NCBI RefSeq assembly: GCF_041435055.1
Contig: NZ_CP108002.1
Coordinates: 62,001-126,000 of the forward strand
Length of the DNA: 64,000 nucleotides
Direction of reading: 5' to 3'
Source: Streptomyces sp. NBC_00341
Lineage (GTDB): Bacteria > Actinomycetota > Actinomycetes > Streptomycetales > Streptomycetaceae
The translations under genes and the position numbers were made by a program. Shown piece by piece: positions 25,606 to 34,353 of this stretch (positions are counted from its first letter, which is position 1; each line of letters opens with the position of its first letter). Below the pieces are notes generated by a model. The model did not search any database, was not told the origin of the DNA, and saw only the letters and a list, made by a program, of their open reading frames with translations.

Positions 25606-26925
25606 ATGCTGCGAAGCCGGGCCAAAGGGCAGTCCTTTTCCCAAGACCACCCGCGTTCGGAGACAGAGGCGATGGACGGTGCCGCTCACGCCGGCCGGGG
25701 CCGCTACCCGGTGCACGACGGTGCCGGGTCACGGCACGGCGCCATGGGCCTGGTGGACCAGGACGTACCCGGAGCTGTCCTGCGCACAGCACGGGCTGTC
25801 CTCAGCGAGAAGCTCGATCAGGCCTCCGCGATCGACGCCGTCTTCTCCCGTGACGTCGCCGAACGCCTCGCCGGCTTCACCCTCGGCGGGGGGAGTCGGA
25901 TGCGCTCCCAGTTCATCTGGTGGGGCATACGCGCGACCACTGCGGGCTCACAGGCCGTGGACGTCGAGTCCGCGCTGCGCCTGGGAGTGGCGGTCGAACT
26001 CGTCCAGACGTGCGCGCTGGTCCAGGACGACGTGATGGACGGTTCGTCGTTGCGCCGGGGCCGCCCCGCCATGCATGTCGACTTCGCGGAGAGCCCCGGC
26101 CTGTTATGCGGCCCGAAGCTGCGGGACTCATTCGGTAGATCCGCTGCCGTGCTCCTCGGTGACTTGGCTCTCGCTTGGGCGGACGACACCGTCGCGGAGA
26201 CGAGCATGTGCCCGGCGACCAGGCAGCGCGTGTCAGCGGTCTGGCAGGCGATGAGAACCGAGATGGTGGCCGGGCAGTACCTCGACCTGCACGGGCAGGT
26301 CACTGGCACACGGTCCGAGGCCCGCGCCTTGCGAACGGCGTACCTGAAGAGCGCCCTGTACTCGGTTGCCCGTCCACTGGCGTTGGGAGCCGCCCTGGCC
26401 GGTGCCGCGGAGGACGCCACTCGTGCGTTGTCGGCGGCCGGCCGGTGCGCCGGCCTCGCTTTTCAGATCCGCGACGATCTGCTGGGTGTCTTCGGTGACC
26501 CCGGCAAGACCGGTAAGCCTTCGGGTGGCGACATCCGCGAGGGCAAGCCGACCTGCCTGATGGCTGTGGCCCGGTCGCGAGCCGGAACCAGCAGTGCGCG
26601 CGCCGTTCTCGACGACGCCCTGGGCCGGGCCGACCTCTCGGACGAAGCCCTGACCGACGTGCGCGACGTACTCGTGACCACCGGGGCCCGCGCCGAGATG
26701 GAGGACAGAGCCGGCCGGCTCATGAAGCACGCGGCACGCCATCTGGCCGAGGCCTCCGTGGAGCCGTACGCCGGAAACCGCCTGCTCGGCCTGTTCGAAA
26801 GCGTCACCGGAGCCGCCACGACTCCATCGGCGGAACCGAGGACCCGGCCCGTCCCGGCCCTGGAGACGGGCTCCTCCTCGCCTTCTGACGCAACGGGTCC
26901 GGCAGAAGGGGGCACAGCCCGGTGA
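25606..26925 (+). CDS. crtE: Geranylgeranyl diphosphate synthase
   Basis: First enzyme of the carotenoid operon; condenses FPP with IPP to GGPP. It is a trans-prenyltransferase with both aspartate motifs: DDVMD (near residue 141, in LVQDDVMDGSSLRRGRP) and DDLLG (near residue 290, in IRDDLLGVFGDPGKTGKPSGGD). From ATG 25606 (GGAGG 8 nt upstream) it is 439 residues, somewhat long because of extra N- and C-terminal tails. Earlier in-frame GTG/ATG codons (25567, 25600) are spaced less well. Its stop overlaps crtI. Confidence 0.93.
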   Translation: MLRSRAKGQSFSQDHPRSETEAMDGAAHAGRGRYPVHDGAGSRHGAMGLVDQDVPGAVLRTARAVLSEKLDQASAIDAVFSRDVAERLAGFTLGGGSRMRSQFIWWGIRATTAGSQAVDVESALRLGVAVELVQTCALVQDDVMDGSSLRRGRPAMHVDFAESPGLLCGPKLRDSFGRSAAVLLGDLALAWADDTVAETSMCPATRQRVSAVWQAMRTEMVAGQYLDLHGQVTGTRSEARALRTAYLKSALYSVARPLALGAALAGAAEDATRALSAAGRCAGLAFQIRDDLLGVFGDPGKTGKPSGGDIREGKPTCLMAVARSRAGTSSARAVLDDALGRADLSDEALTDVRDVLVTTGARAEMEDRAGRLMKHAARHLAEASVEPYAGNRLLGLFESVTGAATTPSAEPRTRPVPALETGSSSPSDATGPAEGGTAR

Positions 26926-28457
26926 TGACCGTGAAGGGCCCCACCGACCACGTGGTGGTGGTCGGTGCCGGGCTGGCGGGACTGTCCGCCGCTCTCCATC
27001 TGCTCGGCGCCGGACGGCAGGTCACGGTGGTGGAGCGGGACTCCTCGCCCGGCGGGAGGGCCGGGCTGCTGGAGCGCGGCGGCTACCGCATGGACACCGG
27101 CCCGACCGTGCTGACCATGCCGGATCTGGTCGAGGAGGCCTTCGCGGCCATCGGCCACACTCTGACCGGCCGACTGGAGCTGATCCCTCTCCACCCCGCC
27201 TACCGGGCACGGTTCGCCGACGGGACGCAACTGGACGTGCACACGGAACCGGAGGCCATGGAAGCCGCGGTCGAGCAGTTCGCGGGCGCCAGGGAAGCGG
27301 TCGGCTACCGCAGGCTGCGGACCTGGCTGACGCGCCTCTACGCCGTACAGATGCGCCGGTTCATCGACACGAACTTCGACTCCCCGCTCCAGCTCCTCCA
27401 CCCCGACCTGGCCCGGCTCGCCGCCCTCGGAGGCTTCGGACGGCTCGACGCGCGAGTCGGACACTTCATCAAGGACGAGCGGCTGCGCCGGGTCTTCACC
27501 TTCCAGGCCCTGTACGCCGGTGTGCCCCCGGCCCGCGCGCTGGCCGCCTACGCCGTCATCGCCTACATGGACACCATCGCAGGGGTCTATTTCCCGCGGG
27601 GCGGTATGCACGCACTGCCGGAGGCGATGGCCCGCTCGGCGACCGAGGCGGGCGCCGCATTCCACTACGGGCACACCGTCACCCGTTTGGAGCGTTCCGG
27701 AGAACGGATCACCGCCGTCGTCACCGACCAGCGGCGCATCGCCTGTGATGCCGTCGTCCTGACGCCGGATCTGCCCGTCAGCTACCGATTGCTCGGTCGC
27801 AGCCCCCGCCGCCCCCTTGCTCTGCGCCACTCTCCGTCCGCGGTGATCCTGCATGCCGGAACCGACCGCACCTGGCCCGGCCTCGCCCACCACACCATCT
27901 CGTTCGGTGCGGCCTGGAAGGAGACCTTCGGTGAACTCACCCACGGATCACTGATGTCGGACCCCTCCCTGCTCATCACCCGTCCCACCGCGACGGACCC
28001 GGATCTGGCCCCGCCCGGCAAACACCTCCACTACGTCCTGGCGCCGTGCCCGAACACAGACGTCGGACCAGGCACCAGCGAGTGGCGCCAACTGGCACCC
28101 CGCTACCGCGACACCCTGCTCACCACGCTCGAACAGCGCGGAATGGCCGGGCTGGGCTCCGCGATCGAGGAGGAGGGCCTGGTCACCCCCATCGACTGGA
28201 CCGCCCAGGGACACACGGCCGGCACACCCTTCTCCGCCGCCCACACCTTTCCCCAGACGGGGCCCTTCCGCCCGCGCAACCTCTTACGGGGCACCGAGAA
28301 CGCCGTGCTCGCCGGCTGCGGCACCACGCCGGGCGTCGGCGTGCCCACCGTGCTCATCTCGGGAAAGCTGGCAGCGGAGAGGATCACCGGTCCTCGCTCC
28401 GGCCGACCTCGTCCACGTCCCTCCTCTCGAAGGGCAGGCCCGCATGACGCCTCGTGA
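26922..28457 (+). CDS. crtI: Phytoene desaturase/dehydrogenase
   Basis: Converts phytoene to lycopene by stepwise FAD-dependent desaturation at the membrane. 511 residues with the N-terminal FAD motif [20 protein letters not shown] followed by [22 protein letters not shown], and the C-terminal CrtI signature [20 protein letters not shown]. It starts at GTG 26922 (or ATG 26925), overlapping the crtE stop, and overlaps crtB by 14 bp. Length and motifs are complete. Confidence 0.95.
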   Translation: MMTVKGPTDHVVVVGAGLAGLSAALHLLGAGRQVTVVERDSSPGGRAGLLERGGYRMDTGPTVLTMPDLVEEAFAAIGHTLTGRLELIPLHPAYRARFADGTQLDVHTEPEAMEAAVEQFAGAREAVGYRRLRTWLTRLYAVQMRRFIDTNFDSPLQLLHPDLARLAALGGFGRLDARVGHFIKDERLRRVFTFQALYAGVPPARALAAYAVIAYMDTIAGVYFPRGGMHALPEAMARSATEAGAAFHYGHTVTRLERSGERITAVVTDQRRIACDAVVLTPDLPVSYRLLGRSPRRPLALRHSPSAVILHAGTDRTWPGLAHHTISFGAAWKETFGELTHGSLMSDPSLLITRPTATDPDLAPPGKHLHYVLAPCPNTDVGPGTSEWRQLAPRYRDTLLTTLEQRGMAGLGSAIEEEGLVTPIDWTAQGHTAGTPFSAAHTFPQTGPFRPRNLLRGTENAVLAGCGTTPGVGVPTVLISGKLAAERITGPRSGRPRPRPSSRRAGPHDAS

Positions 28458-29469
28458 ACTCGACGCGGCAGGCATCCGCGAGCCCGCCCTGCGCGCCGCG
28501 TACACGGCGTGCCGCCGGCTCAACGCGCGGCACGGCAAGACGTACTTCCTCGCGACCCGGCTGCTCCCGGTCGAAAAGCGCCCAGCAGTCCATGCCCTGT
28601 ACGGCTTCGCCCGGTGGGCCGACGACATCGTGGACGATCTCGACAGCGCCGCCACCCCCGACGAACGCGCCCACGCGCTGCACCGTCTCCAGGAAGTCCT
28701 CGACGACGGCCTGCGCGGCGGCACCTGCACGGAGCCCGTCATCCGCTCGCTCGTCCACACGGCTGCCGTCCACGACATCGACCACCGTCACTTCGCCGCC
28801 TTCATGGCGTCGATGCGCAGCGACCTGACGGTGACCGGGTACGCCTCGTACGAGGAACTGGGCCGCTACATGTACGGGTCGGCCGCCGTGATCGGCCTTC
28901 AGATGCTGCCGGTGCTGGGTACCGAAGGTCCGCGGGAAGAGGCGGCCCCGTACGCGGCCGCCCTGGGCGTCGCCTTCCAGCTCACCAACTTCCTCCGGGA
29001 CGTGGGGGAAGATCTCGACCGGGGCCGGCTCTATCTGCCGGCCGATCTGCTGGCCGCGCACGGAGTGGACCGGGACTACCTCGAATGGAGCAGGGCCACC
29101 GGCCGGTGCGACGTTCGCATCACCAGGGTCATGCAAGCGGCGGCCGCTCACAACCGCGGTGTCTATCGCGACGCGCTCCCCGGTCTCGCCCTGCTCGCGC
29201 CCCGCTCACGCCCTTGCATCCGTACGGCGTTCATCCTCTACAGCCGCATCCTCGACGCGATCGAGGACGACGGCTACGCCGTCCTGCACCGACGGGCCGT
29301 GGTCCCTCGTCTGAACCGGGCGGCCGTGGCCCTCGACGGACTGGTACGGGCCCTGGCCACCAGAGCCGCCGGAGCGGGTGCCGGCCGCACCTCGCCGGCC
29401 CGCCCCGCGACGAGCGCCGCGTCGGCGTCCCAGACCAGGGCCCGACCCGTCCGCGAGGAGGTGGCATGA
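28444..29469 (+). CDS. crtB: Phytoene synthase
   Basis: Head-to-head condensation of two GGPP to phytoene. 341 residues. Squalene/phytoene synthase signatures are intact: [20 protein letters not shown], then [14 protein letters not shown] (first Asp motif, DDIVDD) and [22 protein letters not shown] (second Asp motif, DVGED). A Gly/Ala/Arg-rich tail extends past the catalytic domain. Overlaps at both ends (14 bp with crtI, 4 bp with crtV) show tight operon coupling. Confidence 0.95.
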   Translation: MTPRELDAAGIREPALRAAYTACRRLNARHGKTYFLATRLLPVEKRPAVHALYGFARWADDIVDDLDSAATPDERAHALHRLQEVLDDGLRGGTCTEPVIRSLVHTAAVHDIDHRHFAAFMASMRSDLTVTGYASYEELGRYMYGSAAVIGLQMLPVLGTEGPREEAAPYAAALGVAFQLTNFLRDVGEDLDRGRLYLPADLLAAHGVDRDYLEWSRATGRCDVRITRVMQAAAAHNRGVYRDALPGLALLAPRSRPCIRTAFILYSRILDAIEDDGYAVLHRRAVVPRLNRAAVALDGLVRALATRAAGAGAGRTSPARPATSAASASQTRARPVREEVA

Positions 29470-30482
29470 CCCGCGGCCGCCGTACCGCAGGGAACCGGAT
29501 CCCCCTGCGGCTGCGCCGCGCGGCCGTCACGTGGGACCGGCAACCCCCGACCTGGCGCGATGCCAGGCCCGGGGTCATCGCGGACGCGCTGAAGCGTGCA
29601 CTGGGCCGGCCTTCCGGTAACTGGTACGTCCTCGGGGCGTCCCGTGCCGTCACGGCCGAGCGGTCGATCGGACGGACCGTCGGTGGCAGTGAAGTGGTGG
29701 CCTGGCGCGATGCCTCGGGCCGTCTGCGCGCCGGGCCCGGCGCGTGCCCGCACCTCGGGGCGCCCCTGCGCGACAGCCCCGTCCGGTGCGGCACCCTGGT
29801 CTGTCACTGGCACGGACTCGCCCTGAGCGGTGAGCCGTTCGCCGGCTGGGAGCCCTATCCGGCCTTCGACGACGGGGTCCTCGCCTGGGTGCGCCTCGAC
29901 CACGTCGGCGGTGAGACCCCGCTGGAGCGGCCGGTCGTCCCGCCCCGCCCGGCGGTGGGGGACACCGTCGACTCCGTGTACGAGGGTGTCGGTGTCTGCG
30001 AGCCGGAAGACGTGGTGGCCAATCGCCTCGACCCGTGGCACGGCGCCTGGTTCCACCCGTACTCATTCGTCGACCTGACAGTGACCGGTACGCCTTCCGT
30101 TGAGGGCGACGGGGACGAGGACGGGTTCGCCGTCGACGTGTCCTTCAAGATCGTGGGGCGCGTCGTGGTACCGGTGCGTGCCCTCTTCACCGCGCCGGAA
30201 CCACGCACCGTCGTCATGCACATCACGGAGGGCGAGGGCCGCGGGTCCGTGGTCGAATCCCATGCCACGCCGCTGGGGCCCGACCTCATGGGCAGGCCCC
30301 GGACCGCGGTGACGGAGGCACTCCTGGCCGCCTCCGACCGTCGCGGCTTCGCCGTTGCCCGCGCGGCGGCCCCGCTGCTCCGCCCGCTCATGCGGGCCTC
30401 CGCCGGACGGCTGTGGCGGGACGACCTCGCGTACGCCGAACGGCGTTGGGAACTGCGCGGCACCGGCCGCTTGCCGGGCTGA
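29466..30482 (+). CDS. crtV: Rieske [2Fe-2S] domain protein of the isorenieratene operon
   Basis: 338 residues from ATG 29466, which overlaps the crtB stop; the frame is open far upstream inside crtB but that part is a shadow. The N-terminal half carries a clear Rieske site: [24 protein letters not shown] (Cys-X-His and Cys-X2-His). The C-terminal half (about residues 160-338) is a DUF5914-type region. By position it equals CrtV of S. griseus, originally called a methylesterase, but the sequence shows an iron-sulphur redox protein. It may support the CrtU reaction or another carotenoid oxidation. Role unproven. Confidence 0.85.
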   Translation: MTRGRRTAGNRIPLRLRRAAVTWDRQPPTWRDARPGVIADALKRALGRPSGNWYVLGASRAVTAERSIGRTVGGSEVVAWRDASGRLRAGPGACPHLGAPLRDSPVRCGTLVCHWHGLALSGEPFAGWEPYPAFDDGVLAWVRLDHVGGETPLERPVVPPRPAVGDTVDSVYEGVGVCEPEDVVANRLDPWHGAWFHPYSFVDLTVTGTPSVEGDGDEDGFAVDVSFKIVGRVVVPVRALFTAPEPRTVVMHITEGEGRGSVVESHATPLGPDLMGRPRTAVTEALLAASDRRGFAVARAAAPLLRPLMRASAGRLWRDDLAYAERRWELRGTGRLPG

Positions 30483-30484
30483 CC

Positions 30485-30538
30485 GCGGCGCGCGCCCGGC
30501 CCGCCGGCCCTCCGGACGGTCCTGTGACCGCGCGCCGC
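30485..30538. terminator. Hairpin between convergent crt operons
   Basis: Perfect 10-bp arms GCGGCGCGCG (30485-30494) and CGCGCGCCGC (30529-30538) with a 34-nt GC-rich loop lie in the 75-bp gap between the crtV and crtU stops. A plausible bidirectional terminator. Confidence 0.6.
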
Positions 30539-30557
30539 CCAGCCCCGACCGTCCTCC

Positions 30558-32117
30558 TCACCGGGTCCCGAGCGCGGCCAGCCCGCGCAGCACCGCGGAG
30601 CGGCCGGCCCGCGGCACCGTCCACAGCGTCTGACCGCGCACCCCCCAGCGCTCCAACAGCGCGTTGGCCGCGAGGAATCCGCTTGTCGCGGCACGCTCCA
30701 TCAGCGCCACCGGAAGCCCGGTCCGGACCAGGTCACCCGCCACCGTCACGGTGGGGTCGGGCGTGCGGACGCCGGGCCGGTGCGGGTATCCGCCGACCGG
30801 GAAGAGCGGGCAGTCCGCGCGCCATTCGTGCCGTACGTCCACCACCCGGGCGCTGCGCGTCTCCGGGTAGACCCGGTGGAGCTGTTCGATCGCCGCTGTC
30901 TGCACCTCGGCACGGTCCGCGTCCGGTGAGACCGCGTAGGCGTGCAGTTCGAGCACCGAGCCCCGGTGACGGCGCGCCCAACGGGCGGCCTCGCCCTCCC
31001 ATCGGTCCAGCACACTGACGTTGTCCAGCGGGGGATAGCCGCTGGTACCGAGGAAGCCGGGGCGGTCCGGCGCCACCGGACGGTCCAGCCAGAGCCGCGA
31101 GACGAGGAACGGTGGTGCTGTCCTGAGACCCTCCACCTTCGCACGCCAGGACGCGTCGCCCAGTCCGGGCGACGCTGCCACGGCCTTCCGCAGTCCGTCG
31201 GTGTCCAGGGCCAGGACCAGTGCGTCGTGGCGCCGCGTCCGGCCGTCGGCGGTGACATCGTGCCCACCGCCCACCAGGGGTGTGACGTTCTCCACCGCCG
31301 ATCCCGTGCGTACCTGCGCGCTGTGCCCCTCCAGATATCGCCGCAACGGTTCCCACAACGCCTGCGGGAACGGCTCGTCCGGCACGTCGAAGAGGAGTCC
31401 CTCGCTGGAGCCGAGAAAATAGATGTGGAACATCAACACCAGTTCCGCGGCGGACAGTTCCCGCGGATCGGCGAAGAAGCTACGGGAGAACACCTCGAAG
31501 GCCAGATGATGGGCGGCCTCCGGGAACCGGATGCGCGTCAGGAAGTCGTGCGCGCTGACCTCGTCGAGCTGCTCGTACACGTCGGGCACGCGCACGTCCA
31601 GCAGGGGCAGCGCGGCCCGCGGCCTCATCCGGACCAGGTCGCGCAGGCCGAAGGTCGGGCTGAGCGCGACGAAACCCAGGACGCTGAACGGCGGAGTGCG
31701 CGGCACCCGCGCGAAGCTGTCGTACAGGCCCGTGCTGTGCCGCAGCGGATAGTCGGGCAGCCCGGTCAGCGTACGCAGTCCCGGGTCGACCCGGCGCAAC
31801 AGGCCGCGCAGGTTGTAGTACTGACGGAAGAAGGCGTGAAAGCCGCGGCTCATCGTGACCGTGGTCCCGTCGGCGATCTCGGTGGGCCGGCCCGCAAGCC
31901 GCCCGCCGAGACCCGGCTCACGCTCGTACAGCGTCACCCGCGCACCGCGCTCGGCCAGCACCGTCGCCGCGGAGATTCCCGCGATGCCACCGCCGATCAC
32001 GGCCACCGAGGGCGCGTCACCGGCGAAACGAGCACGACCGCCGGGTCCGCGGAGCACGACGGCCCTCCGGTCGCGGCCGCGACGGTGGCCGTCCGTAACG
32101 GACCTCGCGTACCTCAT
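30558..32117 (-). CDS. crtU: Beta-carotene desaturase/methyltransferase (isorenieratene synthase)
   Basis: 519 residues. FAD-dependent CrtU family, which desaturates beta rings and shifts a methyl group to give the aromatic rings of isorenieratene. Visible: N-terminal FAD motif AVIGGGIAGISAATVLAERG, then EREPGLGGRLAG; RGFHAFFRQYYNLRGLLRRV; C-terminal VAGDLVRTGLPVALMERAAT followed by SGFLAANALL. The start is ATG 32117, overlapping the crtT stop (ATGA); longer readings are shadows of crtT. It is the last gene of crtY-T-U. Confidence 0.93.
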   Translation of the reverse strand: MRYARSVTDGHRRGRDRRAVVLRGPGGRARFAGDAPSVAVIGGGIAGISAATVLAERGARVTLYEREPGLGGRLAGRPTEIADGTTVTMSRGFHAFFRQYYNLRGLLRRVDPGLRTLTGLPDYPLRHSTGLYDSFARVPRTPPFSVLGFVALSPTFGLRDLVRMRPRAALPLLDVRVPDVYEQLDEVSAHDFLTRIRFPEAAHHLAFEVFSRSFFADPRELSAAELVLMFHIYFLGSSEGLLFDVPDEPFPQALWEPLRRYLEGHSAQVRTGSAVENVTPLVGGGHDVTADGRTRRHDALVLALDTDGLRKAVAASPGLGDASWRAKVEGLRTAPPFLVSRLWLDRPVAPDRPGFLGTSGYPPLDNVSVLDRWEGEAARWARRHRGSVLELHAYAVSPDADRAEVQTAAIEQLHRVYPETRSARVVDVRHEWRADCPLFPVGGYPHRPGVRTPDPTVTVAGDLVRTGLPVALMERAATSGFLAANALLERWGVRGQTLWTVPRAGRSAVLRGLAALGTR

Positions 32118-32842
32118 GGCCGTTCCCGTAGGGCGCTCGGCGCCTGGGCGACGATCGTGTGGGTGATGCCCGTCTGCCAACCGGGCAGCGGCAGGACCCG
32201 CACATGACCGAATCCGCGGCGTCGTACCCGATCGGCGAAATCGGCGGCCGAGTCGAACTCCAGCACGCTGCGGTGCAGGTGGCGGTAGAGGTCCGCGTCT
32301 CCGGTGAGCCGCCCTGCCGGGACCACCACCGCGCCGCAGACCGCCGACCACAGCGCCCGGTGCATACGGCCGGAGCCGAGCGTGTACTCGTGCACGGCCA
32401 GCCGCCCGGCCGGGACGAGCAGCTCCCGGACCACGTCGAGCACCTGGTCCGGATCGCTCACATTGCGGAAGAGGTATGCGGCGAACACGGCGTCGAAGCG
32501 GCCGTTCACCTGCGAGGGGTGCATGGCCTCCGCCGGTGCGTGCACGAAGGTGACGTTCGACGGCCAGCGCTTGGCCTTGGCACGCTCGAGCATGCCCACC
32601 GACGAGTCCACCGCGACGATCTCCGCATCCGGCGCCGCCGTCAGGAGCGCGGCGGTCGACGTTCCCGTTCCGCAGCCGAGATCCAGCAGGCGCAGGCCCC
32701 GGCCGCCGCCCGCCAGCCCGAGTCTGCGCGCCGAGCGCCGCAGGTCGCGGCGGTAGCCGGGATTGACCGCGGTGAGCCGGTCGTAGGCGAGGGAGCCGTG
32801 GTCGAACGCGGCGGACAGGTCGTCGTCACGCAGCAGTGTCAT
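32114..32842 (-). CDS. crtT: SAM-dependent methyltransferase of the crt cluster
   Basis: 242-residue class I methyltransferase, UbiE/COQ5-like, with SAM motif I LLDLGCGTGTSTAAL, AVDSSVGMLERAKA, and a DAVFAAYLFRNVSDPDQVLD segment after motif II. It is coupled by ATGA overlaps to crtY (upstream) and crtU (downstream). Its role in isorenieratene formation is not settled, since CrtU itself moves the methyl group; the position matches CrtT of S. griseus. Confidence 0.9.
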   Translation of the reverse strand: MTLLRDDDLSAAFDHGSLAYDRLTAVNPGYRRDLRRSARRLGLAGGGRGLRLLDLGCGTGTSTAALLTAAPDAEIVAVDSSVGMLERAKAKRWPSNVTFVHAPAEAMHPSQVNGRFDAVFAAYLFRNVSDPDQVLDVVRELLVPAGRLAVHEYTLGSGRMHRALWSAVCGAVVVPAGRLTGDADLYRHLHRSVLEFDSAADFADRVRRRGFGHVRVLPLPGWQTGITHTIVAQAPSALRERP

Positions 32843-34098
32843 GGGTCGCTCGTTTCCTGATCAGGAGGCGTACGGGCAGGAGCGCTGGGAGTGGGCCACG
32901 GCGGGGCTCCGGCAGGCGCCTGCCGCTTCGGTCTGAAAGGGAGTTCGACGACGGTGCGAAGCATCGGGGCGACCGGCGTGCGCAGCCCGACCAGGACGTC
33001 CTCGTATCCGCGCGACGTACCGTCCAGGAACCGCAGCAGCCGCTCTCCCGGGACCGTGCGGAAGAGGCCGGAGAAGAACTCGCCACCGTCCACCCGGCCG
33101 CTGTCCAGCGCCCGCAGCATCACGGCGTCCATGGCGCGCGGCCAGGCCCCGTAAGGCGATGCCACCCGCAGCCGGCTTCCGCCGCGTACCTGCGCGGCGA
33201 TGGTCCGGCTCTGGCGCTGGACAGCGGCGAACGTATAGCCGGTCGACGGACGGGTGGCCCCGCCGGCCGTCCCGATACGGAAGACCGACCGGCCGACCCG
33301 AACCGGGAAACGTCCGTCGGTCATCGGAATGACGCCCCGCTCCACAGCGGTCACCCGATGGGCCCCGAGACCCAGCACATCGTGGGTGTAGTGACGTAAC
33401 GCCCGCTCATATCCCGGCGCGTCCAGGACGGCACGCGAGAACTGCGTGTACTCGACCAGGGCGCTGCGCGGTCCCATCGGGAGCACGTAGCCGAACGACA
33501 GGCCCTGCGGCGGCTGCGGAGTGCGGAAGTCCATCAGATCCGCCGTAGCCGGATCGAACACCGGCCCGTCCGTCTCGACGAACCAGCCCGTGAAGTGCTG
33601 CAGCAGCGTGGTGCGGGCCGTCGGCAGCCGGGTGGGCGGCCTCGAATCGAAGACGTACCTCCCGTGCAGCAGGATCCGCGCGCCCCGGGCGTCGCGTGCG
33701 ACCACCCGGCCACCGCCTCCGGGCGCGTCCCCGACCGCGGTCACCGTCGCCTCCAGCCGGCGAAAGCCTGCCGCGTGCGACAGCCGCCGCTGGACCAACT
33801 GCTCGAAGGCGTCCGAGCGGAGCATCTTGTAGCGGAACGGATCGGGGCACGTCACGGTTTCCGCACCGTCGGGGCCCGTCACGCGCAACCGCTCCCAGGA
33901 CGCGGACAACACGTCGTCGTACGCGCCACCGGCGGCCTCCCAGAAGCACCACGTGCGAGGCGGTGGTCGCAACGGTCCCGCGGGGGCGTCGACGAGGACA
34001 ACCGACACGGGGGCGCCATCCGCCGGCGCGCACAGCTGATGGGCGAGTGTCAGCCCGGCCGCCCCGGCGCCCACGATGACGACGTCCGGCTGTAGCAC
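32839..34098 (-). CDS. crtY: Lycopene beta-cyclase
   Basis: 419 residues; cyclises both ends of lycopene to beta-carotene. NAD(P)/FAD-type motif VVIVGAGAAGLTLAHQL at the N-terminus; FDSRPP, GLSFGYVLPMGPRSALVEYT and GTAGGATRPSTGYTFAAVQR are classic CrtY signatures. It is the first gene of crtY-T-U, read toward the crtEIBV operon. Its promoter must lie in the 255 bp shared with the MMPL gene. Confidence 0.94.
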   Translation of the reverse strand: MLQPDVVIVGAGAAGLTLAHQLCAPADGAPVSVVLVDAPAGPLRPPPRTWCFWEAAGGAYDDVLSASWERLRVTGPDGAETVTCPDPFRYKMLRSDAFEQLVQRRLSHAAGFRRLEATVTAVGDAPGGGGRVVARDARGARILLHGRYVFDSRPPTRLPTARTTLLQHFTGWFVETDGPVFDPATADLMDFRTPQPPQGLSFGYVLPMGPRSALVEYTQFSRAVLDAPGYERALRHYTHDVLGLGAHRVTAVERGVIPMTDGRFPVRVGRSVFRIGTAGGATRPSTGYTFAAVQRQSRTIAAQVRGGSRLRVASPYGAWPRAMDAVMLRALDSGRVDGGEFFSGLFRTVPGERLLRFLDGTSRGYEDVLVGLRTPVAPMLRTVVELPFRPKRQAPAGAPPWPTPSAPARTPPDQETSDP

Positions 34099-34353
34099 GG
34101 GGCGCCTTTCTCTCGGACGGGTTTCAGTACAGCAATCCGGCGGTCCGGGGAGAGAACCGCCTGCCTGCTGGAGATACTTCCGCAGGGGACGGCACTGCGG
34201 ATGCGTGCGACGCGCACACGACGTGTAATCGTGCCCACCCGATCGCGCGCACTGCCTCTCGTCGTTGCTGCATCCGAAGTGGCCGTGGGGGGCGAAGTGT
34301 CAAAAGCCATCACCCCACCACGGGAACCAGCCTCAACCTGAGAGACAACACGC
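34099..34353. promoter_or_regulatory. Divergent promoter region, crtY operon and MMPL gene
   Basis: A 255-bp gap between crtYTU (minus) and the MMPL exporter (plus). It contains ACAC-GAC-GTGT (an 11-bp odd palindrome near 34212) as a possible operator. No consensus promoter could be assigned safely. Confidence 0.4.

Noticed and set aside
28509..29465. Long upstream extension of crtV inside crtB
   Set aside because: It is an Arg/Pro-rich off-frame reading of crtB; crtV starts at the ATG overlapping the crtB stop.
32118..32351. Longer CrtU from an upstream start
   Set aside because: The added residues are the off-frame reading of crtT; ATG 32117 overlaps the crtT stop as in the rest of the operon.
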